Part shown: in pieces, positions 35,500 to 47,175 of the stretch
Numbering within the stretch: the first letter of the stretch is position 1
Layout of the letters: the number at the start of each line of letters is the position of its first letter
Source: Stichopus chloronotus
Taxonomy: Eukaryota; Echinodermata; Holothuroidea; Aspidochirotida; Stichopodidae
Assembly: GCA_021234535.1 (NCBI GenBank)
Contig: CM037836.1
Location: 31,188,769-31,252,768 of the forward strand
Reading direction: 5' to 3'
Length of the DNA: 64,000 nucleotides
Notes under the pieces: generated by a model
The model's input: only the letters and a program-made list of their open reading frames with translations
What the model was told of the DNA's origin: nothing
Databases searched by the model: none
Translations under genes and position numbers: made by a program

Positions 35500-35850
35500 T
35501 TGAAGATCGACAAAAGTAATGTAAATGGCGGTGAATCTGGCTATGATTTTTACTGTAAAGGTTTACCATTACGTGTGTTAACTTTGGTAGTCAGTGCTGT
35601 GCGAATGGTAACCACAGTAGGAGACCCCAGCACTGTGTGTGTCTACCTAACCTGCTGTGAACGCAGCCCTGCAGCGTGGGGCTATAAAGGAGTCAGCGTC
35701 GGGCTGAGAACGTACTGGCCAGCATTTGACTGTTGGAGAGACAATACTACGCCATTGGAAAACTCAGAAATAACGAATTCAAGTGAAGGCATAGAAACAT
35801 ACACGAATGACAACCATGATGACGATAGACGAACATCATGCAAAATGTGA
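35500..35850 (+). other. GC-richer open stretch, no ATG start
   Basis: A 116-codon frame that opens at TTG right after an in-frame TAG; its first ATG lies about 37 codons in. Composition is GC-richer than its surroundings. It encodes a hydrophobic stretch, a few cysteines and an acidic C-terminal tail (EGIETYTNDNHDDD), matching nothing I know. A TATAAA flanked by GC-rich DNA lies at 35683-35688. It could be an exon fragment or promoter-like DNA, or neither. Confidence 0.2.
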
Positions 35851-35897
35851 ATATGACTAAGCTACAAACCTACCAAAATAAAGCAACAACGAATACC

Positions 35898-36786
35898 GCA
35901 GTTGATTGTAGCTGTAGAGACTATTTGTAGAATATATCAGCTGCAAACACCGCAGTTGATTGTAGCTGTAGAGATTATTTGTAGAATATATCAGCTGCAA
36001 ACACCGCAGTTGATTGTAGCTGTAGAGACTATTTGTAGAATATATCAGCTGCAAACACCGCAGTTGATTGTAGCTGTAGAGACTATTTGTAGAATATATC
36101 AGCTGCAAACACCGCAGTTGATTGCAGCTGTAGAGACTATTTGTAGAATATATCAGCTGCAAACACCGCAGTTGATTGTAGATGTAGAGACTATTTGTAG
36201 AATATATCAGCTGCAAACACCGCAGTTGATTGTAGCTGTAGAGACTATTTGTAGAATATATCAGCTGCAAACACCGCAGTTGATTGCAGCTGTAGAGATT
36301 ATTTGTAGAATATATCAGCTGCAAACACCGCAGTTGATTGTAGCTGTAGAGATTATTTGTAGAATATATCAGCTGCAAACACCGCAGTTGATTGCATCTG
36401 TAGAGACTATTTGTATGTACTGTAGAGACTTTTGTAGCAAATATCAGCTGCAACACCACCGCAAGTTGATTGTAGCTGTAGAGACTATTTGTAGAATATA
36501 TCATCTGCAAACACACCGCAGTTGATTGTAGCTGTAGAGACTATTTGTAGAATATATCAGCTGCAAACACCGCAGTTGATTGTAGCTGTAGAGACTATTT
36601 GTAGAATATATCAGCTGCAAACACCGCAGTTGATTGTAGCTGTAGAGACTATTTGTAGAATATATCAGCTGCAAACACCGCAGTTGATTGTAGCTGTAGA
36701 GATTATTTGTAGAATATATCAGCTGCAAACACCGCAGTTGATTGTAGCTGTAGAGACTATTTGTAGAATATATCAGCTGCAAACAC
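35898..36786 (+). repeat. 54-bp minisatellite, about 16 conserved units
   Basis: The unit begins GCAGTTGATTGTAGCTGTAG and ends TATCAGCTGCAAACACC, 54 bp long. Ten units run from 35898 in exact 54-bp register, an irregular interruption spans about 36411-36475, and six more units follow. Substitutions are few. Because 54 is 18 codons and the unit has no stop in one frame on each strand, both strands show long open frames (18-residue repeats). There is no start-codon, splice or domain evidence for translation. Confidence 0.97.
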
Positions 36787-37150
36787 CGCAGCTTGATTGC
36801 ATCCCGGAAAAAAGCATCACATTATCATACCAGCTTTTAACACCGCAGTTGATTGCTGACTGTAGAAACTATGTAGAATGTATCAGCTCCTGATACTGTT
36901 GATTGTTGACAGTTGATTGTTGGCTAGAAACTACTTGTAGAATATATCAGCTGAGAATACCGCAGATAAATGCTGTACTGAAGAAACTATTGGCTGATCA
37001 TTTGAGCTTCGAGTACCGCAGTTGATTGTTGGTTTCAGAAACTATGCAAAAAAATTAACAACGAGAATACCGCCGTTGATTGCCGTCTGGAAATAAAAAC
37101 TATGAGCGGACTAGTCAGCTGCGAATACTGCAGTTGTTTGCTGGATGAAA
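36787..37150 (+). repeat. Degenerate tail of the 54-bp minisatellite
   Basis: About six to seven increasingly diverged units, each still marked by an (A/T)ACCGCAGTTGATTG-type word and an AGAAACTAT word, fading out by about 37150. Confidence 0.85.
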
Positions 37151-38160
37151 CACCCAGACACTTTTTCATCGGATACCACCACAAAAAAAATGTTTCCCTG
37201 AGGTTTCCATGACGACTGCCCTCATAATAAAGGCTATTAAGTCGTCATTTCATAATCATAACGTAATTTAGTATTAATGGGCTCTGTCAGACCATATTAA
37301 TTACTAGTCATTGACGTCTTAATCGAGATATCAAAACTGAGAGATTCTGAAACCTCACATGACAATTTAATTGTTAACCTCTATTACGTCATAATGAATA
37401 ATTTGGTATTTAGTTTATTCGATAAAAGCGACGAAAAACGATTGACCAAATGTTAATCTGCTGAGGGATTTAAACTCTGTGGGATTAAAAGAAAACTGAA
37501 TCCCTTTTTTAATTCCTCATTTGATCTCGTGCCTTGACTGTAAATCTGATCACAAAGCAGTGTATTATATTCCATTAAGTTTCAGATTACATAGGCTAGG
37601 CGTGGAAAACGAGTGACATCGCTATTTTTTCAAACTTTAAAACACTCCCGTTCATACGGGGACTCTTCCACATTTTATAATGCTGACATGTTCACCATAG
37701 AGAAAGAAAAGATTATTATTGACTATCCAGCCCTGGTTTATGTCTTGGTTTCGAATGAGATTACTTGATTTTTACGGAATGAGAACAGCGTAGGCATTTA
37801 AAATAATTTCTGCACCGACGAATGCCAAAACAAAAAAGACTGTCCCATCATGTTCACAGCAGGTTGTAATATCTGTGACTTGTTTTATTTAAAACCTATC
37901 ACAATAATTAGACCTGCAATCGCATTCATAATACGGACATTGTGGTGAATGTCGGACCGCCGTAAAAATTCACAACGGAATTAAGTCAAAAGAAAAGTAA
38001 CACCCTGTAGATTAAACATACTTCTCAGGCATTGCAAGTAAGTTGTCTTGACACCTTCAGTTGCATAGGGGTTAGATACCTGAACTACTGTGCAGCCTCC
38101 CAATGATTCACATATTGCCAGTATTTTTATCTAACTGACAGGTGACATCTCTATGTTTCT

Positions 38161-38222
38161 ACATCTCTATGTTCCGACAAAGCGGCACTAAAGTACATAG
38201 ATATGTCGGAACACAGGGATGT
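38161..38222. repeat. Imperfect hairpin, 19-nt arms
   Basis: Arms 38161-38179 and 38204-38222 are inverse complements with two differences, around a 24-nt loop. Confidence 0.7.
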
Positions 38223-38539
38223 CCCCAACTGACCTGCAATCAGTGACCAACATGACCAAGAAAGATTGTCTATCTGACATAATTTGTGTCCAAATTGTTC
38301 ACAATTTAAGTGTTGGCATATGCCATACAGTACTGCCAGTACTGCCACAGTAGGGGAATCATGTGCCACATAAGAAAAGTCTTCTTTGCCTCATGATCAT
38401 GTTTTCTTGTTTGTTTTATCTAACTCTTAACAAAACAAATGGGGTAAAACATCACCATCACTTAGAAAATTACCTTAAAAAATCGTTAGTGGCTATGTCT
38501 AAGCTGTTTGAATGCCTGGCTGTCGATATATGGTGAGTA

Positions 38540-38571
38540 ATGGTACCACAACATAGAAGTTGTGGTACCAT
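38540..38571. repeat. Perfect hairpin, 13-bp stem and 6-nt loop
   Basis: ATGGTACCACAAC (38540-38552), loop ATAGAA, then its exact inverse complement (38559-38571). Confidence 0.9.
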
Positions 38572-39252
38572 CATATTTGAGATTTAAGTCAGTTTTGGCC
38601 AACCATGAACATTACTGAAGGAACCTTCTAATGCTATAGGACACGGCTTGCACAGATACACAAGCATGCACACTTGACAAGTCAGCTGATTACATATTCT
38701 GATCTTCTTATTGTGAACTAAGTTCGAAAGTTGTAAGTGGTTTGTTTTCATGTTCCTCGATGCATAAATCTTCGGCAAAAATGACATGCTCGGGTTCCAC
38801 TTAAGGCAAAACAAGAACGAAATAATCCGGCTGCTACATAGGAAATGGTTTACTTCTAAGCCTCCTTCGAAAATTTCGCTATTTTAATCCATCAAAAAAA
38901 CAATCATCCATCGACAAGATTTCATTACCGTTTGTCTCCCTCTATTCCCCCACTTTGAAGTAAAATCATTTCAACGCGTTGCACTGCGGTTAGAGTAATC
39001 AGCTTTATATCCAAATTCGCTGTGGGAAAGTAACGTGATGGAGTCGACATAGCTCTCAGAAGAGAAGAAAAGAACCATACGCAGTCTGTCTGCTAATACT
39101 TAGACAAGACAACAGGTAAGGTTTTTCCTTCATGTAGTGATTACTGTAACAGCGTTATTCTGATACTGTTTGTTGTAATACTAGTCACGGGACGAGAATA
39201 TTCATATTGACCCAACTTTCAAATGCCGTACAGGGACACAACTGCTAAAGGA

Positions 39253-39456
39253 CGAACAGACAGACAGGGAACGGATAGATTGAAGTTAGAAACTGAGTCA
39301 TAAATGTTATAGACGTGTACGATTTTACACAGACAGACAAATTGACAGACAGACAGACAAATATGCACACATGAAGAAAGACAGATAGGTAAGCATAGAC
39401 AGACTAATACAAAAAAAACATATATCAGGACAGGTAGATAGCCAGACAGGTAGACA
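39253..39456. repeat. Degenerate (CAGA)n microsatellite
   Basis: CAGACAGACAG runs interspersed with AT-rich breaks. The cysteine-rich minus-strand frame across it comes from the repeat. Confidence 0.8.
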
Positions 39457-40055
39457 AAATTTGTTTTGAAAAAAAAGGTTCGAAATTTGTTATACACGTT
39501 TTAAACTACGTCCTGAAATGTGTGTAGTTTCACTTAATAATTAGTTCTCTTCGTTTATCACTACACAGCCTGTCAAAGGCTCTTTTGTATCATATACTGT
39601 TGGTACGAAGGTTGCATACTATAGCACGGGAAGGGTTGAACACGGTTTTCTTTTGCATGTTATAACGAGACAAGTTTAGTTTACAATCCAGTCTATTTAA
39701 TTGTAAGCCATATACGTACGTAATAATGGTAGATGCTGATCATATCAGACATATGAACGTGTACTGAATAACGTAGGCTTATGCATTATGGTCAAAATTA
39801 TATTACCTTAAAATTGCTGGTATATAGTATTTTCACTTAATACTGTCGTGCACTTTGAAAGGTGTTTTAATTGATTATACCGCCAATATCCATGGATTTA
39901 CTTTCAGCCTCTGTTCTCCTCTTATGTTTTAATTGACATGACACATACATTATTTGTATGGTACATGATGTACCATGCGACATGAAGCTTTAGCAGGTGT
40001 TTTGGTCTCACCCTGATTAGACTCTGCAAGTAACATGGGCAAGACTTTGACAGAG

Positions 40056-40081
40056 CTGTATAGACAGCAATGTCTATACAG
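40056..40081. repeat. Perfect hairpin, 11-bp stem with GCAA loop
   Basis: CTGTATAGACA, loop GCAA, TGTCTATACAG. Read as plus-strand RNA, the loop is a GNRA tetraloop. Confidence 0.85.
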
Positions 40082-43000
40082 TACTATACTGAGATAAAGA
40101 TTAATCACACTAATTTTTTGGCGACATGAAGTTAAATGGACATATTAATGTTTTTTGTTAAGAGAAGTTGTTGATATGAGGTTATTTCATGAACAACCAC
40201 ATACTTGTGTGTGTAACTATAAAATATCCATTAGCTTCTACAAAATTCCTTGATCCTTCATAATGATGGCAGCTGGTTATTTTTTACCTTTGATACTAAA
40301 ACACACTCTGATGTGTTGATTCTCTTCAATACATTAGTACATTTGAAAGGACGTGATCCTCCTAGAAAGTACCCCTAAAATGCTGTGGCACACTTTAGCT
40401 AACTACAGTTGTTTCTACTATCGTAGTTAGACTAGCGATATCTATATAGCTTTAGGCCTTGTTATTCCAGCTCCCTTCCCCAAGACAATTTGAGTGAGAT
40501 TACTCACAACATAGCAACTATAGATCTAATGGTTTTGAAGTGAAATTCATGTTCTGTCCCAGGTGACTGCAGGTTCTCCTTCTCAAAAATAAATACATAG
40601 ATATTTATATTTGTTACTTAGCCTTGCTGTTAATATCCAGAAAGGGTAATATAACCTTGCAGACGTGATATAAAGACGACTGCTGCTGCTGGCGATGGAA
40701 ATGAGAAATGAATCTGATAAAAGTCACGAACGAGAAATATATTTTTTGAAAAAAAAAGATAAGAATAAGAATAAAGGTTGAAAAAAAGGAACGAACTGGA
40801 AGACTGATCCTGGAATGGAAATGACACATTGAGAGGAGAGATGGAGTGAGAGTACGAGTGAGGTTCAGGCACAGTGTTGATGTAAGCCATGATTTCCGCC
40901 GTTTTAGGTTAGGATGACACGTTTCATTATTTCAACACTAAAGCCTTGATCTTTCGCGCCTTCTTTGGGCAATATGTATCTTAAGAGCTGTCTTACGCAA
41001 AGGCCAATCAGATACGGTACATCAGTATAAGGAGTTTATATCCATATCTTCAATGGATTTAACCAGAAAGAAACTGCTACCCAAAAGCATTAGTAATTGT
41101 TGTATATTTGACAAGAAACGATGGTATACGACCCTGCAGAGAACCATAATCCTCATCAGTGAGGTGGGTTTTTAAGATAACATCCTCTGAATCCCGAAAT
41201 CCTTGCACAGTTTAGCTATCCTAGATATAAATATATCTTTACTGACAATCAAGTCAATTATTCATCGTCCATGGAAAATACCTATAGGCTAACACCGTTA
41301 ACGTCTTATCAGCTATAATAACGGCAAGTACCTCCCATGAAGACGGTATACAACCTTCGCAGTTACGTACGCTACGGCTAAATGGTTTCATTGTCTGTCT
41401 GTATAGCTTATCATATTTGAGCAAATTTGTCCAGTCATGTGTGAATGCGAAGGAGAATAATAACATGTATCATCAATATTGTGATTCATAATGACGGAGG
41501 ATGAATGGCTGTATGTTGATCTACATAAATCCAATTAATACTGTTTTCCCAATTAATATGCAAAACTTATAGGGGGATCAGGCAATCTATTACCGGAAAT
41601 CAACCCACTGCAGGTTTGATGACGGCAGCAAGATTGGCGAAATACTGTATAGCAGATACATACATGCAAAGGCTAATGCTTTATGGCGTACTATAGTCGA
41701 TCCTATGTACGAAACTTACATTCAACAATATTCGTTCAGAGAACCTGTAATATAATGCCTGTATGCATGCAGATGTCTTGTCACTAAAACTGAAATGGCT
41801 TTACTAAGTGCATTTACATCTTAAACGGATTTGATAAGCAAAAACTACACTGACCGACTGTGATTTATGAGTACGCTTCTTTTAAAAAGAAATAAAAATG
41901 ACGATCGTTGTTTGTTAACTTGGCTGGCTTCAATCGAGCAACCAGTCATGAAACGAAGGTGCTTCCATGACAAATCAATGTTATTTTGTATTTTAAACTA
42001 AAGTTAGGGATAGGGACCTACATGTAGGCTACTTCCATCTTCTGTACGTTAATTTTCATATTACTTTAATTTTTAGATTGGCAATACATAAACTCATAAC
42101 GTTCATGTCTTCCATATTTAACGACAAATGAATGTATTGAGATGTAACTGCATCTTTTTCGCCCTTGCAATAATTTTTCTCAATAATACTCCATCTTTCT
42201 TTTGTCAGACACGTAAGGGTTAATGAACCAATTTTATTTTCGCCATGACAGCCTTGAAGTGACCATACTCTAATGTAGTTCGTTTACAGAGGTATAATAA
42301 AGGGCTAAAATTGATAACGGGAAGACATCATTCGAGAAAGTTGCATATCGTTTTACTGAAATGCATTCACAAATGATTGAAGGCATCAGAATAGTAATAG
42401 CGAAATGGTATTCTACTTAATGCAAAAATTGGCCGAACAGCGAAGGAGAACTTGTTCCCTCTTCAATTACACATTTTTGACTATTGGCTTGACAACTCCT
42501 CTGCCATAATATGAAAACCAAGGCATGTGATGTCTAATTGAATGTCTGATTGTTTGCTACCTGCATAATCACCATGAGTTGATAAAACTGACCTAAGCTG
42601 ATGAGGTCGTTAACAAAAGCAAAAGCTCGCTTATCTTTATCCTGTAGTGTGGTTTTAAAAACATGACTTTTAGTAGTTTCGATTCTGCATAATCACTGCA
42701 CTATACTTATGACACGTATTCACACGCACTTTTCAGGGTAGTGATTTATAAGTATTATGACCCTATCTAAGTCACTGTTAACTGTTGTGAAGATTTTTTT
42801 TTATATACAAAGGTTACATGCATTGAAGGTTTACCTTTAACTTTGCATTACACACAAATTGTTTGCTTGATGTGGTTGCTACAATGAGTTACTTTGTATG
42901 CAAAGATCTCTTCAACATATTATATTTTGTACGGGTTGGGGAAATTTTGTTTCATCTGTTTATAAGCCTCGTTGTCGTACGTACGACAGTACTTCGCGTA

Positions 43001-45210
43001 TGAAATATATTGCTCATGAATATGTAAATGAAGCTATTGCAGGAACGATAAGGTGATTCTAATTATAACGAACGCCAAATATTCAGCAAACAGGAACCTG
43101 TTGAAAATTATTGTGAAGGGTTTCTGTTAATAACTTTACTTGCTGGTAGTTATTAACGTAAGTTAGCAATGAATACTTATCAACAGCTTGAGTGAATAGG
43201 TAACTCTGGAGTGGAAGGTAAGTCGCACGGAAACAATATCCTCTCATGAAGATTACTAGTTCTTGATAGCAACGACTAACAATATCTCAAACTGATACAT
43301 CTCTCGATGAACAATCTGGCACAAAATGTTTTTTGCATAATAGCTGGGAAGTATACATTGACATATTATGCAATGGCCAAGCTGCACAAAGTATTAGGAA
43401 AAAAGTATTAAAATCTGTCAGCGTCATCCAATATGTTGTTCATACAAAGTCGATTAAGACTGCTTACAAGTTCATACCGTGGAGTCATTTTTTAAGACAC
43501 GTATGCAGATAAGTGTTGCGCTTGTTATAAGTACATTATTAGTACATTATAATTTGTGCGTGCAAGCAAGGTAATAGATCAATAGTCAAAGGTCGTCTAT
43601 CAAGACGAGTCGTGTAACTAGTCACCAGCATTCTTGACACTGTAGAAAGATGTGCACGTTTGGTTGAGACAGGTCAGTAAGGAGAAGTACATATTTATTT
43701 TTCATTGTTTGCTTGATTACATGCGCTCTTGGTTCAGTGTTACATTAACATATTGAAGTAATGTTCATTTTGCGAGACGTATATTGTTAACACAAATAAG
43801 ATATCGGCTTTCTCCCTGTCACATAAAATCAAACATTCAATATTCTTTGACGCCATGCGGAGCTTAAGGTTATAGGTGTGTTTCTAGTCTTGTCAGGATG
43901 GTAAAAATGATTATGTCTGGAATTTGGTTACTATTCGGTTGTGAGAAAGACTTGACGTGAGTTTTTTATTCAGATTATCTTCAAATGAGTAATAAACACT
44001 TCTGCAGCAATAATAGAGAATAGAAACCCACTTACGAGATGAAGCCGTTATGACACCTTCTCAGACTCAATTGAACCTAAATTAGTCTAAATTTTAAATA
44101 CCATTTGAGGATTCCGATTATGGAAGATTACAGTGGCAGATGAAATGTTTAGCACTGACTGCGACCGTCAAACCATTGTCTTACTTCTATATTTATTCAT
44201 CGAAAATTCGCACAGGCTTTGTTATAAGCACACATTCCTAATGCATCCCCAGACAACAGCTTTTGAAGAAAAACGTAAAAATGTTTAATCAGGTTCAAAA
44301 GTAGGTTATCTTAATGGTTACAACTTTAAAAGTGGTTGATAATTTATCTCATGTATGAGGCAATGACACAACAATGACAAAATAAGACAACCATGTTGAT
44401 GTCAAACTTTCCAGTTGTATGTGGTGATAGTAAATTGTGCTGATGGATTCAGATAGTCATTACAGTTTACAGCATTACAGTAATTCCATGCTATGATTAT
44501 CAGACTCACGGGCTAATTAAGGTTTTTCATGTATTTTTTAGTTAGGCTGTTTCCCTTTTCAAAGCGTGGCAGCTTCTAATGCTACAGTGCCCTTCTAATA
44601 ACGGATGTTAAGAGACTGTGAATAATTTAGGGAGTAGTTGTCTCTTGTAATGATGATTAAAAAACACATAAATGTGTCAATATCACATCCATAGTAGACA
44701 GTTTTATTAAATTTCAAAATTGGTATCTTGTCGCTTCCGAGTATATCAACTTTCAAGAATGCAATGTATGTATATTTGAAGTATCTTGTTAACTTATTCA
44801 CGACAGCTAGCGTGCTCTGTCGAACCAGCAAATGTAAGCTAAAGGTTCCACTATTTGCTTGGTTGATGAAGAATCGACACTTCAGCGCAGTTTTTTACGA
44901 CGCGTGACAAGGTTTTGATAAAGTACGTTGCCATGAATATTTTTTGAGGAGTCGAATACACCTTGCTTTCTTTAACTTGCAATCCTCACCTCTCTCGTAC
45001 ATACTGGCATAAGAGGTCATTTATAAGCCTTTGGGCCCATGTGATCAATTTAACCAATAAGCAAAGGAAGTTGATAGTCTGTCTATGAACTATAAGGAAT
45101 GATTCTGACCAAATGTGGGATCAAACGGTTGCACTCGGGCAATGTGGGCCATTCTTTGCCTACTTTCATTTTCAAATTCATATTTTCATAAATTTTTCAT
45201 AAATTCAAAT

Positions 45211-45269
45211 TCATGTAGTCAAAATGTGATACATTGAGCTGTACAATGTATCACATTTTGACTATGTGA
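45211..45269. repeat. Strong hairpin, 26-bp stem and 7-nt loop
   Basis: Arms 45211-45236 and 45244-45269 pair along their full length when read as plus-strand RNA: the inner 21 bp are perfect Watson-Crick pairs, and two G-U pairs lie in the outer five. The loop is AGCTGTA. It could be a small-RNA precursor or a short foldback element; there is no coding context. Confidence 0.9.
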
Positions 45270-47140
45270 AGTTTAAAATTTTAGTTACCTTGGTGTCAAA
45301 GTCTAAGCACCTCAATGTGTATTTGCCATCGTAGTGAATCATATTTGTCCTTACTGAGTAAAAATGGATTGACTAAATTCCATTGAGGTGAAACCAGATT
45401 GAAGAGTGAAGATTCTGTCTAAACATTTGATGTCATTTCACTTAAAAGAAACGAATCTCACTTTTTACCCAATAACGCCTCAATTCAATTACGCTATGAT
45501 AGCACACTTGAGCACGATAGGTATATCGTTGACTATTAAGGAAATTGCGTGGACTACAAACTGTACTCGAGAGTCTGAACTATATACTTTGTTCAGATTG
45601 ACCTAAGTCTGTTCTATATATGAGGTGCACGTTATTAAGGGTAGTCAAAGACAAGATTTGACTTTAGTTATGACAACAACAAAAAACACGAATGGAACTT
45701 TATTATCTTAACAACGTTTTCTTAATAATTTAATTAGGCCCTGATTCATAATGTTGTAAAGACAGTAAAAATGGTAACACTTCCGCTAATCAATTATGAT
45801 GGAGGTGAAATGTCCTTGTATCACATCCGAGAAACACTTTAATTTTTTTCTATTGATGTTTCTACTTAACATGTTTTACATGTAAACTTTCTCTTATGGC
45901 ATTGCTGATGTGACGTCATATTTCAGATAAATTTTCTCAAGGCAGCTACATATATCCAACACAAAGACAAGCAATTGGCAATGAGAGATATAGTAAAGGA
46001 AATAAAGAACTTTACCTGCAAATACTGGAAACGAAGACAATAGAGCTGTAAGCTCGGAAATTCACATTTAGAAGGAAAGTAAAATGATATGATAAAGAAG
46101 TAGCTCCAAAACTGGTATATTAGTATGGTAACTTTGCTAAATATTCTAATTTAGTTATTTTGCAAACTATTGAACTGAACGTACGTCAGGTTATCCTTTC
46201 ATGTTTAACAGCGTTATTGTTATTGCAGTAATTACAAGTTGATTAATAATTTACAGTTTATTCGAAAGGAAATGGTTTACTCAATAATGACCTACAAGAA
46301 CCCGCGTTATGGAGGAAGGTGAAGCCTGTGAAAACGCACACACTTTCACACATGCAAAACACTATATGTTCGGTCACCGTGCATGCACACTTTCATAATT
46401 CCCTCAGCACTGCTGCGGGGAGTACAATTATCTCTCGGCGTAATGACATCACTTTGGCAATAATTATTATCAAGTACCAATAACAACATCTTTCGTGTCA
46501 TTTGCAGTTGGGCAAATGTCGTGGGAACAATCGATTATGATTTTATCGTAAAAGTGATGCATTTTAAGTTTGGTTTGTTAGAAATGGTGACCCCGAGACA
46601 AAATGGAAATGGCCTTCCCATCCATTTTACAAGGTCATTTCTTTGAAGTTACAAATTTGCGTAGGTTGTAGTGACAATTCACAGGGCGCAAACTAATAAA
46701 CATTCTTTTGTTTGTAAATCAATGACAAACATAACTTGCACGAAAGTCCCATTTTCAGAAGGAATTATCTGGAAGTCCACGGGTCGTATGAAGATACTAC
46801 TATTTTCAAGTGGGAATAGCACATGTTGAAAAACCTGTTGTGCATAATTTAAATTATACAGCCGTCCAAATCTCCAATAATTAGTTTAAGAAACGTCCAT
46901 CGTGTATGCTTTATAGGGACAAGCAATGTTCAACAAAGATCTCATATGACCTACGTCACTGTCTGGGATGTTATTTAAAATGAGACATCAAGACGTCCTT
47001 TCGATTAACATTCGTAAGCTTAAGCGACTGATTGTGTTTCAACGTGACTGTGAACAGGCAGCAAAATGCATGATTATTGAAAATGGAAATATATAGACAT
47101 ATGTATATTTGGATTACTTTGATAAAATTCTCTTCATCGC

Positions 47141-47175
<35 letters not shown>

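Larger units (their letters stand above)
37151..45210. other. Gene-free stretch
   Basis: No coding exon recognised in 8 kb. It contains the hairpins and the CAGA-type microsatellite listed separately; otherwise anonymous AT-rich DNA. Confidence 0.45.

Noticed and set aside
35902..36893. Long plus- and minus-strand repetitive proteins of 18-residue units
   Set aside because: They arise from the 54-bp minisatellite, which is stop-free on both strands; no start, splice or domain evidence.
31709..37150. CRISPR-like regularly spaced repeats
   Set aside because: Contiguous tandem units without unique spacers, in a eukaryotic context.
39219..39497. Cysteine-rich minus-strand ORF
   Set aside because: Produced by the (CAGA)n repeat; cysteine pattern follows the repeat.
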